Under the pieces are notes generated by a model. It was not told where the DNA came from, searched no databases, and saw only the letters and a list, made by a program, of their open reading frames with translations. From Verrucomicrobiota bacterium (GTDB lineage: Bacteria; Verrucomicrobiota; Verrucomicrobiia; Limisphaerales; SIBE01), in NCBI GenBank assembly GCA_027623095.1, contig JAQBVM010000021.1:1-39322 (forward strand): DNA of 39,322 bases, in the 5' to 3' direction. The translations under genes and the position numbers were made by a program. How positions within the stretch are numbered: position 1 is the first letter of the stretch; the number at the start of each line of letters is the position of its first letter. Shown one piece after another: positions 18,301-25,485 of the stretch.

Positions 18301-19262
18301 CCGGTGATTTTGATGGTGACGGCCGATTGGATATTGTCGCCGGCAATTGGGGACGAAACACATGGGCGCAACAGTTCTTGAGCAAACCGCTGCAACTTCA
18401 TTATGGCGATTCGGACGGCAGCGGATACCTGGCTTTGATCGAATCCCACTTTGATTCGGCTCTTGGGAGGTATGTGCCCGCTCGTGACCGTGCGGTTTTG
18501 AGCGCCGCGTTCCCAGCGATGCTGGAAAGATTCCCGACGTTCGAAGCGTTTGCTCAAACCAGTACCTCCGAGCTGCTTGAGTTGAGTGTGCTTCCTTTTC
18601 GAAGCGTCGCAGCCGCAACGCTGGATTCGATTCTTCTTCTGAATCGCGGGGACGCCTTCGAGGTTCACGTGCTTCCACCCGCAGCGCAGATGTCGCCCAT
18701 ATTCGGAATCACGGTGGGTGACTTTGATGGTGACGGAAATGAGGATCTATTCCTGGCTCAGAATTTTTTTGAAGTCGCACCCTCCGAAAGCCGGCACGAT
18801 GCCGGAAACGGCTTATGGCTTCGGGGTGACGGTACGGGCCAGTTCGACGTTCCATCTTTGCGGGAGACCGGTCTGATGGTGCTTGGCGATGCTCGCGGAG
18901 CTGCGGTCTGCGATTTTGATGTCGATGGCCGCATTGATTTGGTGGTTGGCCAGAATCGCGGTGAATCGAAGCTCTATCGCAACAAGAGAGCTCGGCCGGG
19001 TTTACGGGTGGAATTGAAAGGTCCCCCACAGAATTCGCAGGCCGTCGGCGCGATTGTGCGGGTCGCCTATCCGAATGGAGAATTCGGGCCTGCGCATGAG
19101 ATTCGCCTGGGAGGCGGTTATTGGTCGCAGGATTCCAATAAGCTGGTGCTTGGGACTAGGGACGGTGTGACGGCCCTTGAAATCCGATGGCCTGGCGGCT
19201 TCAAAGAGCGAGTGCCTGTGCCGTCGGGTGCCCGCTCGGTTACTCGAATGATGCCTGACTAA
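15393..19262 (+). CDS. Large FG-GAP/VCBS repeat protein with two ASPIC/UnbV modules
   Basis: A roughly 1289-residue exported CRTAC1-like protein. I count 13 calcium-binding DxDGDGxxDL-type blades (for example DVDGDGLCDL, DIDGDGDLDL, DFDGDGNEDL). An ASPIC/UnbV domain (RGVGAKVRV...) closes a first half near residue 600-690 and a second (AVGAIVRV...RWPGGFKERV) closes the C-terminus, so the protein is two fused CRTAC1-type propellers. The start is uncertain: the hydrophobic export segment KSFWLILAIVL lies about 55 residues in, directly after a CTG codon, and the preceding bases contain an inverted repeat, so the true start may be downstream. Likely a cell-surface protein binding calcium and carbohydrate or matrix; the ligand is unknown. 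170 bases separate it from the sulfatase pair. Confidence 0.88.
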   Translation: MRQWNRVLPSEITSKNAVGRLLNRSNTVVRTPRQILDSIRSIQAFPSNAALAYLKSFWLILAIVLRIQGAQLEWSNVGAHRRAALQIESGGRVGFTEITAATSGIGFINHLNENRSLTNQIFLNGSGVAAGDVDGDGLCDLYLCGLDSPNALYRNLGNWRFEEISASAGVRCQDQASTGCALADIDGDGDLDLIVNGIAAGTRLFFNDGKGRFREATDAAGLRGTNGSCSMALADMDGDGFLDLYVVNYRNDTMRDMPDIQFSVGVTNGVYRFISMNGRPASAPNLQGRFTFDKAGGVLENGEADSLFRNTGHGRFQKLSWTDGSFVDEDASPIGIPYDWGLSAMFRDLNGDGTPDLYVCNDFQSPDRIWLNDGKGRFRAPPRSTVRQTSLFSMGVDAADIDRDGADDLFVADMLSREHARRQVQVMDARAFAQVRASIGQRPQVSRNTLLRNAGNFTFSELARFSGVSASDWSWCPVFLDADLDGYEDLLITTGHWRDAQHADIAMQIDREKAGSSMPSQEQLQLRRRFPLLDTPNVAFRNRGDLTFEDIGREWGFDSRSISQGMALADLDNDGDLDVVVNCLNGTPLVYRNNVSKPRIAVRLRGAPPNTRGVGAKVRVMAPGLPAQSQEMICGGRYLSSDDFMRTFAVLSAQDRVKIEVTWRNGRKSPLENVPANHVVEVNESDAVLAVAHAEPQTAEAYFEDVSEWLKHSHFEEDFDDFSRQPLLPRKLSRLGPGVTWFDFNGDGFDDLFIGAGKGGRMGVYRNDGGKGFIRQRAELLEEPVERDMTTILGWRPNMSGIHLLIGNANYEDGMTSAPAVRDFSLVTGVIDENLLRSGSSTGPMAMADVDGDGDLDLFVGGRVVAGRYPESASSALLQNENGRFRVNGDSHKIMKEIGLVSSALFSDLSGDRLPELILACEWGPLRIFRNKQGQLVPWNAPIRILAPSLRELGVESLDAFTGWWNSVVTGDFDGDGRLDIVAGNWGRNTWAQQFLSKPLQLHYGDSDGSGYLALIESHFDSALGRYVPARDRAVLSAAFPAMLERFPTFEAFAQTSTSELLELSVLPFRSVAAATLDSILLLNRGDAFEVHVLPPAAQMSPIFGITVGDFDGDGNEDLFLAQNFFEVAPSESRHDAGNGLWLRGDGTGQFDVPSLRETGLMVLGDARGAAVCDFDVDGRIDLVVGQNRGESKLYRNKRARPGLRVELKGPPQNSQAVGAIVRVAYPNGEFGPAHEIRLGGGYWSQDSNKLVLGTRDGVTALEIRWPGGFKERVPVPSGARSVTRMMPD
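15437..15510. repeat. Inverted repeat near the FG-GAP gene start
   Basis: GAATGCTGTC at 15437-15446 is exactly complementary to GACAGCATTC at 15501-15510, with 54 bases between, including a further GTCGGAC / GTTCGGAC pair. It lies inside the assigned 5' end of the FG-GAP gene and can be an mRNA hairpin or a small repeat; it supports a downstream translation start. Confidence 0.45.
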
Positions 19263-19285
19263 AGGCCAAGGAATCTAACGTTTGT

Positions 19286-19855
19286 ATGAAAACAGTGTCT
19301 GTGAACACTCGCGCGGAATGGAGGCGGTGGCTGAGCAGGAACCACGACAAGGAGAATGACGGAATTTGGCTCATGTTCCATAAATAGAGAACCGGAAAAA
19401 CCATCCTCAATTACGACTCGGCTGTGGAAGAAGCTCTATGTTTTGGCTGGATCGACAGCATCATCAAACGAATTGACTCGGAGACCTATGCTCGAAAGTT
19501 CACGCCGCGGAGGTTGGATAGTCACTGGTCGGAGTTGAACAAAAATCGAGCTGCCAAAGCGATAAAGGAGAAGCGGATGACTCGGCACGGGGCTGCCAAA
19601 ATCACGGCGGCCAAGAGACTTGGGAATTGGGGGGTAAGATCAATCCCGATTGTCGATGCGGAGCCTTGCGACGAGTTGAATTGTGCTCTCGAACTCAACG
19701 AAAAAGCAAAACGCTTCTTCGATCAATTGCCGCCGTCAGCTCGCAAGCATTTCATCGCCTGGATAAACGTCGCAAAACGCCCCGCAACAAGAGAAACGCG
19801 GATAAAAGAGTCCCTCGCCTTGCTTGAACAAGGGAGGCGGCTGGGCTTGAAATAG
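19286..19855 (+). pseudogene. YdeI/OmpD-associated family protein, interrupted by an in-frame amber
   Basis: Read from ATG 19286, the frame gives MKTVSVNTRAEWRRWLSRN..DGIWLMFHK, then TAG at 19385-19387, then continues in the same frame with RTGKTILNYDSAVEEALCFGWIDS, FTPRRLDSHWSELNK, and a normal C-terminus ending at 19855. Across the stop it is a continuous YdeI-like protein of about 190 residues; family members usually read K-K/H-TGK at this point, so one A-to-T change (AAG to TAG) explains it. The function of the family is poorly defined (linked to bacteriocin or peptide resistance in name). Either a recent pseudogene, a sequencing error, or a short product restarted at 19424. Confidence 0.75.
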
Positions 19856-19908
19856 TCAGCCATGGCGGCTCGCGCCGGAGACTAACCAGTGTGATGTCGT
19901 GAACGGTC

Positions 19909-20049
19909 ATGCGGTTCACGTACGAGCAGATGCAAGGAAGTCACTCCGGCGCGCAGTTGTTGCTTTATCCACACCAGGGTTCTTGGATCGAGCGCATCGA
20001 AGACTCGATGGCCGCGTGGCGGAAACTCAGCAAGAATCTGAAGGAATGA
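19909..20049 (+). CDS. Short hypothetical ORF
   Basis: A 46-residue frame, MRFTYEQMQGSHSGAQLL... to ...AAWRKLSKNLKE, with no clear Shine-Dalgarno. It has balanced amino-acid composition and a charged amphipathic C-terminal helix, but I recognise no family. It could be a gene remnant within the decaying stretch; coding status is doubtful. Confidence 0.2.
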   Translation: MRFTYEQMQGSHSGAQLLLYPHQGSWIERIEDSMAAWRKLSKNLKE

Positions 20050-20148
20050 GCCTTCCGCGGCGTGAAGGCGAATCTAAGGATGACTGTCCCCGACACTAGA
20101 TTTCAACGTTCACGCTCCCGCTCCCCGAGACAGCCCGGTGCGCTACAC

Positions 20149-20331
20149 AGTCCCGCCAGGGACAATCGAAAATAGCCCAGCGATTCATTGATGGGAAACG
20201 GCGCACAAGTCCATTCGAGCCCCGTGGGGGCGAAAGAAATCATAGAGCAAGCAGGCGATCCTCGTCTTTCGTCCCTGGCGGGACTCGTTCTCCTGCCGCC
20301 CGGAAATCCAGAGATTAATCGCTGGGCTATT
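20149..20331. repeat. Interlocked pair of perfect inverted repeats
   Basis: Arm A at 20149-20163 (AGTCCCGCCAGGGAC) pairs exactly with A' at 20271-20285; arm B at 20171-20185 (AATAGCCCAGCGATT) pairs exactly with B' at 20317-20331. The order is A-B-A'-B', so the stems interlock rather than nest. The rest of 19856-20544 carries a GGGAGAGGGTGCCCGCAGGGCGCG repeat-like run at about 20471-20495 and no confident gene. Confidence 0.65.
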
Positions 20332-20544
20332 CTCTTTCGCCCTTCCGGGCTGCTGAAAGCAAACGCAACACCATCGCCTCGTCTTTCGGTGGCAGGTGTT
20401 TGAAATCTTGGTAGTCCAAATCCCCGGCCAGCAATTCGTCCTCGCCGAAGCACCAGTCCCTCGCCCTCGGGAGTGGGAGAGGGTGCCCGCAGGGCGCGTG
20501 AGGGCTGTGGGGGAGAGAACAGATCCTGCGCATATCCACAAAGG

Positions 20545-20829
20545 TTAGTTTAAGGGCAAAGTGATGGGGATAGTCTTCGCCGTACCAGCAACGAGCACTT
20601 CAGCCGTTTCAGTGGCAAAAGCCCTTGTCTGTCCCCCATTGACGCCAGTTTTGAGAGTGGCCTTGACACGCACGTTGATTGGCCCGGGCGTCCGGCGGAA
20701 GCTCCTACTGTCGCCCGTCACCGCGTCTTCCGGGCCGTCATCTATGGAAATGCTCCAAGCACCGACCAGTTGGTCCGGGTTGGTGATCTTCACAATGCCG
20801 ACTGCTTCCTCAATCTTCCGGGTTGCGTC
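20545..20829 (-). pseudogene. Frameshifted 3' end of the SLATT-like gene
   Basis: This 94-codon frame begins right where the upstream protein should continue: DATRKIEEAVGIVKITNPD, then LVGAWSISIDDGPED and a beta-rich end TAKTIPITLPLN. Joining it to the upstream frame requires restoring one A in an AAG run at 20829-20831 (AAG read as AAAG), giving ...EEFAKDATRKIEEAVG. It is therefore the detached C-terminal domain rather than an independent gene; an internal GTG at 20793 could still start a short product. Confidence 0.65.
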
Positions 20830-21419
20830 TTAGCGAATTCTTCGATCTGTTGCAGTGCGCTCTGGAACTCCGCCTTCCACTGAGTAGTTTCGTCGCGCAC
20901 GATCTGGTTGCCGCGGGCGAGGAACCCTTGCAGCATGGAGAGCGCATGCTTAGCCTGTTCCACGCTGGCTTCGGCCATTCCCAACCAGCCGGCGGCTTCG
21001 AGCGCGTAGGCGAGAATCCACTCATCGCGAAGTTCCTTTAAAGCGGTTTCGGCCATGGTGTAACGAATCCACGCGCTGGATGCGCCAATAAATTTATCGA
21101 GCATCAGCAAGGCCCCGACAGCGACACCGACAATTGTGGCCATACCAGGGCGCACCAGCCAGTCGTCCGTGCGCCGCGTCATCTCCGCGACAGTTGGCAG
21201 TGCTGCGGCGACGGCTCCAAGAAGAATGGCCGTGACTCGAAAACACCACGCAAGCTGGCGTTTCAAGACACGCTTCGTTTGGTACCATTTGATCGAGCCG
21301 TCGATTTTGCCAAGAATCCCGGCGTAAAGAGCCTTCAAGGAGGCCGCGCGTTTGCTATCCACCCAGTCGAACTCGATGTGCTCTAGCGTTTGGATATTCT
21401 TCTCTTTGTTTTCGCTCAT
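20790..21419 (-). CDS. SLATT/DUF4231-like two-TM protein (frameshifted)
   Basis: The 209-residue product has a soluble N-terminus (IEFDWVDSKRAASLKALYAG), two hydrophobic helices at about 70-90 and 103-118 (VTAILLGAVAAALPTV and GMATIVGVAVGALLML), and a long alpha-helical C-terminal half. This layout matches SLATT-type domains (SMODS/SLOG-associating 2TM effectors), which in conflict systems are thought to damage membranes. No nucleotide cyclase or SLOG sensor gene is next to it. The last 11 residues (QPGRLRKQSAL) are out of frame: a one-base deletion at about 20830 cuts off a C-terminal extension that continues at 20829-20545. ATG at 21419 is the natural start. Confidence 0.6.
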   Translation of the reverse strand: MSENKEKNIQTLEHIEFDWVDSKRAASLKALYAGILGKIDGSIKWYQTKRVLKRQLAWCFRVTAILLGAVAAALPTVAEMTRRTDDWLVRPGMATIVGVAVGALLMLDKFIGASSAWIRYTMAETALKELRDEWILAYALEAAGWLGMAEASVEQAKHALSMLQGFLARGNQIVRDETTQWKAEFQSALQQIEEFAKTQPGRLRKQSAL

Positions 21420-21436
21420 GATTTAAAAAGACTCGC

Positions 21437-22076
21437 TTATTTACTGGTGGTTCGCGTTAAGGCCACACCTTCGGATCGTCCTTCCGCCTCCGCCGCTGGG
21501 CTACGGCGGGACAAGTCCGCAACCTCTCCGCCAACGGGCGCAACTAGGCGAGGATGATCGCCTGAATGTTCGCGACCGTTTCCGGGCTGAACAACTGTTC
21601 GCAACAAAACCGGCACCGTAAGCCCCTGGACCAAGATTGAGAAGACGACGACGACATAGGTCACGATCAAAATCAAAGCGCGTTCCGGTGAGGCGGAGAG
21701 GGAGAGAGCCAGCGCCACCGAGATCCCCCCGCGAAGACCACCCCATGTGAGAATCTTTATTACGTGCGGACTGAATTCCTTTCTCGCCCGGAGTATGCAA
21801 ATTGGAAGTCCCACACTTGTGAAGCGCGCCGGCGAATAAGAGAAAGCTCAACATCCCGCGCATGAGCGTCTGGTTAAAATCGATCTGACTCATGAATTCA
21901 GCCGCGCGCGCCTTCAGGCCGAATCCCAAATACTCAGAGAAAATGAGTGCCAATGAGAAAAGCAACGAAATCAGCATGAGCCCGATCGGCGTGGGGAGCC
22001 GAATCAACCGATAGTTCACGTAGCTAAACACGGCCGTCAATGTCATCAGCAACGCGATGATTTCAAAAATGTTCAT
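21437..22076 (-). pseudogene. CPA1-type Na+/H+ antiporter with internal deletion
   Basis: From ATG 22076 the frame encodes the first transmembrane part of a CPA1 antiporter (MNIFEIIALLMTLTAV to MRGMLSFLLFAGALH, about 85 residues). At about 21811-21822 homology stops and the C-terminal part resumes in another frame: VGLPICILRARKEFSPHV, then the conserved TWGGLRGGISVALALSLS and VVVVFSILVQGLTVPVLLR. Compared with the usual roughly 400 residues, about 200 central residues, including the ion-binding helices, are missing. After PVLLR a different frame reads EQLFSPETVANIQAIILA and stops at 21544-21546, hinting at a second frameshift before a repeat-like tail. The product cannot be a functional transporter. 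Confidence 0.75.
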
Positions 22077-22167
22077 CAATGCGAGTCTGCTGAAACTTAA
22101 ACCAATCGGCGCGTAGCGATTTTTCCCGTGGAAATGTTTCCTCGCACGGGCTATTCCTAATAGATTC

Positions 22168-23046
22168 ATGGCTAAAGATTCGGAACAGAAACATCCTCAG
22201 GCGCCACGCTCGGGTCAAACTGCGGCGCTGCGTTCGAGCGCATGGGCGTGGCCGGCGGCCTGGATCTGCATCGTTCTGATTCTGGCAGCCGCGGGACTCT
22301 ACGTGTTTAAGTCGCTGAGAGACCTTCCCGGAGAAGCAGCGAGCAAAACAACCGCGGCGGTCGCCGATGCCGGCAAACGCTTGGTTGAACTTGCGGCGGC
22401 GTTTAACCGGGGTACCGTTACAACCTCGTTCATCAGTTACGCTTCAACCCTCAGCTCGGGCCACTATCTTCAATTTGCCAATCTCAGCCAAACCGAGCTC
22501 TTCAGTCACTCCGATCAGGCAACCACAGGCTTTGGATACATTCCCCTTCCGGAGATCATTGTGGAGGCTCGGGCTCCGGTGGAATACACTTACTACCTCG
22601 ACCTCAACGCCAAATGGGAACTCCGCCTCGAAGATCAGGTCATCTACGTGTTAGCGCCGCCCATTCGCTTCAACAAACCCTCAGTCGATGCTTCCCGAAT
22701 CGAGTATGAGGTCCGGAAAGACAGCGTTTTTCGAAACGGGAAGGATGCCAAGGAAAACCTGAAGCAATCGATCACCTTTCTGGCAAATCAAAAAGCCAGA
22801 GAAAACGTGCCCATCGTGCGCGAACTGGGGCGAAAGAAAACCGGTGAGTTTGTCGAAAAATGGCTCGCGAAAACATTTCTCGATGGCAAGCGCTATCCGG
22901 TCAAAGTCTTCTTTCCTGGGGAACCACTGCCACCGGCGTTTCGGCGCGATTTCCCGGAAGAGAACAGGTCCGAAACTCGGGAGGACGCGATTTCCCCGCC
23001 GACTTCTCCTCAACACGACCCGCAAAACCAGGCCGGAATCGATTAA
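22168..23046 (+). CDS. Membrane-anchored protein of unknown function
   Basis: A 292-residue protein with a charged N-terminus, one transmembrane helix at about 27-48 (AWPAAWICIVLILAAAGLYV), and an extracytoplasmic domain rich in beta strands (VEYTYYLDLNAKWEL, QVIYVLAPPIRFNKPSVD) followed by a helical stretch and a Pro-rich tail. The single anchor, the APP-type strand and the following helices recall DUF4230-type proteins, but I am not sure of that assignment. ATG at 22168 overlaps the divergent antiporter remnant region by a few bases. It heads a plus-strand row of small genes (22168-24619). Confidence 0.7.
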   Translation: MAKDSEQKHPQAPRSGQTAALRSSAWAWPAAWICIVLILAAAGLYVFKSLRDLPGEAASKTTAAVADAGKRLVELAAAFNRGTVTTSFISYASTLSSGHYLQFANLSQTELFSHSDQATTGFGYIPLPEIIVEARAPVEYTYYLDLNAKWELRLEDQVIYVLAPPIRFNKPSVDASRIEYEVRKDSVFRNGKDAKENLKQSITFLANQKARENVPIVRELGRKKTGEFVEKWLAKTFLDGKRYPVKVFFPGEPLPPAFRRDFPEENRSETREDAISPPTSPQHDPQNQAGID

Positions 23047-23186
23047 ACTTGCGGAAAACCTGCGCCGGAGTACAAGCCCTTCTGTGGGCAAAGCGCAGTT
23101 GCCAGAGATCAAATATACAAGATCTTGCTTAAACAGACCGAGCTAAGCGCGCTCCTCGAAAGAGGAAATCAGTCAGAGGGAACTGA

Positions 23187-23813
23187 ATGAATGAAGGTAT
23201 CTATTATCTCCGGGTAAGCGAACAGGTTGAGGGACCTTACACCATCGGCCAAATTTACGACCTCTGGGCGGCTCGAAAGATCAACTCACAAACACCCTTT
23301 GCCCGATTTGAGGAAATGGACCGGTGGCAGCCCCTTTCAGAACTTACCCTTCGCATCTCGGCCCCGAAATCATCTGCGACGAAAACTCCTTCATCGGAAA
23401 TCAACACACCCGAACCCGCGAAGCCGAAGCAGATTTCGAATCGCGTGACCGACGACTTCTACCCGGCTCTGCCTCCCAACACCGATTCGCGCCCGATGCC
23501 AAAAAAACAGAGCGCTAGTTCGCAGTCGAATACTCTGTATCGGGCCGTTTTCAGTTTCGAGTTTTCGATCGGCATTTCGATGGTCGCCGGACTCCTTGCC
23601 ATCAGCTATTTTTTGTTTTTCTTTGCGGCCTCAAGCGACGTGAAGCGGATCTATGATGATTTTCTTGCAACCAAACAAGGTGGTGTCTGGGCTGGCATTG
23701 CCCTGATTCTTCTGTCGGGATTCCTCGCAGTCGCACGCGAAGTCCGAAAACTCCAGACCGTTCTAAAATCGAAGCCGGAACAAAAAAACGCGCGGCGGCC
23801 ACTCGATTCTTGA
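23187..23813 (+). CDS. GYF_2-domain membrane protein
   Basis: A 208-residue protein starting with a GYF_2-type domain (GIYYLRVSEQVEGPYTIGQIYDLW, about residues 3-30, ending near WQPLSEL at 55), a module found in many PVC and proteobacterial membrane proteins and thought to bind Pro-rich peptides. A Ser/Pro/Lys-rich linker follows, then two transmembrane helices at about 125-150 (ISMVAGLLAISYFLFFF) and 168-188 (VWAGIALILLSGFLAV). CAGAGGGA lies seven bases before ATG 23187. The Pro-rich tail of the upstream protein is a conceivable ligand, but that is only a guess. Confidence 0.8.
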   Translation: MNEGIYYLRVSEQVEGPYTIGQIYDLWAARKINSQTPFARFEEMDRWQPLSELTLRISAPKSSATKTPSSEINTPEPAKPKQISNRVTDDFYPALPPNTDSRPMPKKQSASSQSNTLYRAVFSFEFSIGISMVAGLLAISYFLFFFAASSDVKRIYDDFLATKQGGVWAGIALILLSGFLAVAREVRKLQTVLKSKPEQKNARRPLDS

Positions 23814-23851
23814 TCCTAGCCCGAATCTTGCTACACAGAGAAAGGTCATTT

Positions 23852-24115
23852 ATGAGAGTGCACCTCAGATTACCCGAAGGATCGGAAACATCGGTCGATT
23901 TGAACCTCGTGCCGAAGGCCGGTGAGAACATCGACTTCGCAGGCTGCCGCTATGTGATCGCCTCAGTGACACACGCGGTGGAAGCGTCCAAAACCATTCT
24001 GGAACTGTTTCGAATCACAGCGGAAGAGGGCTTTAGAACGATTAAATTCAACGATTTAGTAAGATACCGCACAAGCGAGATCCGGGCATACTCCCCTGTT
24101 CGAGCTCGGTACTAA
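23852..24115 (+). CDS. Small hypothetical protein
   Basis: An 87-residue protein, MRVHLRLPEGSETSV to YSPVRARY, with alternating strands and one helix and no export signal. GAGAAAGG lies about eight bases before ATG 23852, which decides the start over an in-frame TTG at 23810. I recognise no family. It follows the GYF protein by 38 bases and is likely co-transcribed. Confidence 0.6.
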   Translation: MRVHLRLPEGSETSVDLNLVPKAGENIDFAGCRYVIASVTHAVEASKTILELFRITAEEGFRTIKFNDLVRYRTSEIRAYSPVRARY

Positions 24116-24304
24116 ACTAGAATCGGCTCCGGAAACATTCCTGATTTTGAACACGGCGAAGTAGCCTTGCAGTAAAAGTTCATCGGTATCAGCCCCGCGT
24201 CTTACCCGGAAAGAAAATCCGGGGATGCATGGCAGAAAGATCCACCGTCACAGAACCGAATCGCGCTTAGACTCGAACAAACGTAGTTAATTGAGGCTGC
24301 TTTC

Positions 24305-24619
24305 ATGGATCTCGACGGATTGCTCAACGCCAGTCTCGAACTGGAAAAGCGGATTAAGACCGACCAAATCCTGCGTCAACACCTGTCTCCTCTCTTAGCA
24401 AAGAAGGAGAGTTCGGCACGCAATCGATCCACTCCGAAGAACTCCGATGGATCTCCCGGCAATCCTGGTTCCGCAAGTTTTACGCTTCCTGCCGAAATGT
24501 GCGAACTCCTCGACATCGCAGCGAATGCGACTGGAAAAAGCCACATTGAGATTCTCGAAGAAAGTTTCGCCGATTACTTCCGAAAGCATTTTGGGGACGG
24601 GAAGGCTAATCAGGCCTAA
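24305..24619 (+). CDS. Small protein with RHH-like C-terminus
   Basis: A 104-residue protein with an N-terminal helical part (MDLDGLLNASLELEKRI), a Ser/Asn/Pro-rich linker and a C-terminal strand-helix-helix segment (ASFTLPAEMCELLDIAANATG, then SHIEILEESFADYFRKHF) reminiscent of ribbon-helix-helix DNA-binding domains. GAGG lies about nine bases upstream of ATG 24305. Its last 14 bases overlap convergently with the 3' end of the DUF218 gene. No toxin gene is adjacent, so an antitoxin role is not supported. The 189-base gap before it contains only a small CCCGGA/TCCGGG hairpin at 24205-24223. Confidence 0.6.
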   Translation: MDLDGLLNASLELEKRIKTDQILRQHLSPLLAKKESSARNRSTPKNSDGSPGNPGSASFTLPAEMCELLDIAANATGKSHIEILEESFADYFRKHFGDGKANQA

Positions 24620-25223
24620 AAATGAGACGCGCGTACAGATATGCGATCGTTTCATCCAAGATATCGCGCACTCCTTCGCTGCTTCTCCACCAATGCTCGC
24701 TATCGTATCGCAGATCTTTTCCGGCAATGACGCCTACCTTCACGCGATCGCCAAATGCCAACTGATACAGCATGCGTGTCCGGCGGCAATGTGATCCGCG
24801 GGAAAAAATATTGAAGCACGCCACCTGAGATTTCTCGCGCTCGAGCCAATCCCTGAGCGCAATTGCGGAAGCATACGTTCGATCCCGTAACGCTTCAGCA
24901 CACGGAACCGCGGCAACGTTCTCTTCCTGCCATCCGCTCTTGAGAAGCGCTGCGCGAGTCAGTTCTGGATAGGTCTTCTCTTCCGCCAGTGGTTCGCCTT
25001 TTGTGATTGGCGATCCCGTGATGATCAGCAACCGATAGCCCCCACTCTCAAATTCCGTTTTCACATCCGCCATGAGGTAGTCCGGAATCCAACCCTCCAC
25101 AACCAGCAGTTCGCACTTTTGCGGGTCATGGACTGCTAAGAACGGAAAAACTCTGTGTACGCCGAAGTACGCCAAGCCTATCGCAAACACAAAGATAATG
25201 ATCCACCCGCGAAGGGTTGGCAT
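24606..25223 (-). CDS. YdcF/SanA/ElyC-like DUF218 membrane protein
   Basis: A 205-residue protein from ATG 25223 with a single N-terminal transmembrane helix (GWIIIFVFAIGLAYFGVHRV) and a DUF218-like Rossmann domain: ELLVVEGWIPDYLM, then LLIITGSPITKGEPL, then FSRGSHCRRTRMLY. DUF218 proteins such as SanA and ElyC affect envelope integrity and polysaccharide precursor handling; the exact reaction is unknown. Upstream codons to 25292 are open but give a Lys/Arg-rich extension, so the shorter start before the membrane helix is chosen. It stands alone, convergent with the RHH-like gene. Confidence 0.7.
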   Translation of the reverse strand: MPTLRGWIIIFVFAIGLAYFGVHRVFPFLAVHDPQKCELLVVEGWIPDYLMADVKTEFESGGYRLLIITGSPITKGEPLAEEKTYPELTRAALLKSGWQEENVAAVPCAEALRDRTYASAIALRDWLEREKSQVACFNIFSRGSHCRRTRMLYQLAFGDRVKVGVIAGKDLRYDSEHWWRSSEGVRDILDETIAYLYARLIFRPD

Positions 25224-25485
25224 CCAACACTCGCGCTTGCGGATCAAGCCCGTCTTGACCGAAAACAATCCCGAAAACATGCGCCCGGACAATACTCAAT
25301 TCGAAATCCTTTACAAAAACGATTTCTGGAAAACTCGTGACACCAGGGAGCTCTGAATGCGGACACGCCTGAACCGCTTCTTCTTCTTTGGATTGAGGAT
25401 GGGAGCGCGGAGGCTGGTGATTCCAGGAGAATTATTGAGGATAGATGCTGTACCAGGTAGGATTCGAGTTTCTGCCACCTTCGGT

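Noticed and set aside
20327..20539. Minus-strand 70-codon frame ending ELLAGDLDYQDFKHLPPKDEAMVLRLL
   Set aside because: It reads partly through GGGAGAGGGTGCCC-type and interlocked repeats, so it is probably repeat-derived; the C-terminal part could be a gene remnant but no family was recognised.
20790..21419. SLATT-like gene as part of a CBASS-type defence system
   Set aside because: No cyclase, SLOG sensor, ubiquitin-like or nuclease gene lies within the neighbouring 5 kb, and the gene is frameshifted.
24205..24223. CCCGGA-TCCGGG hairpin upstream of the RHH-like gene as a terminator
   Set aside because: Stem of only six pairs and no T-run follows.
24305..25223. RHH-like gene and DUF218 gene as a toxin-antitoxin pair
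   Set aside because: The genes are convergent and overlap at their 3' ends, and the DUF218 protein is a membrane enzyme type, not a known toxin.
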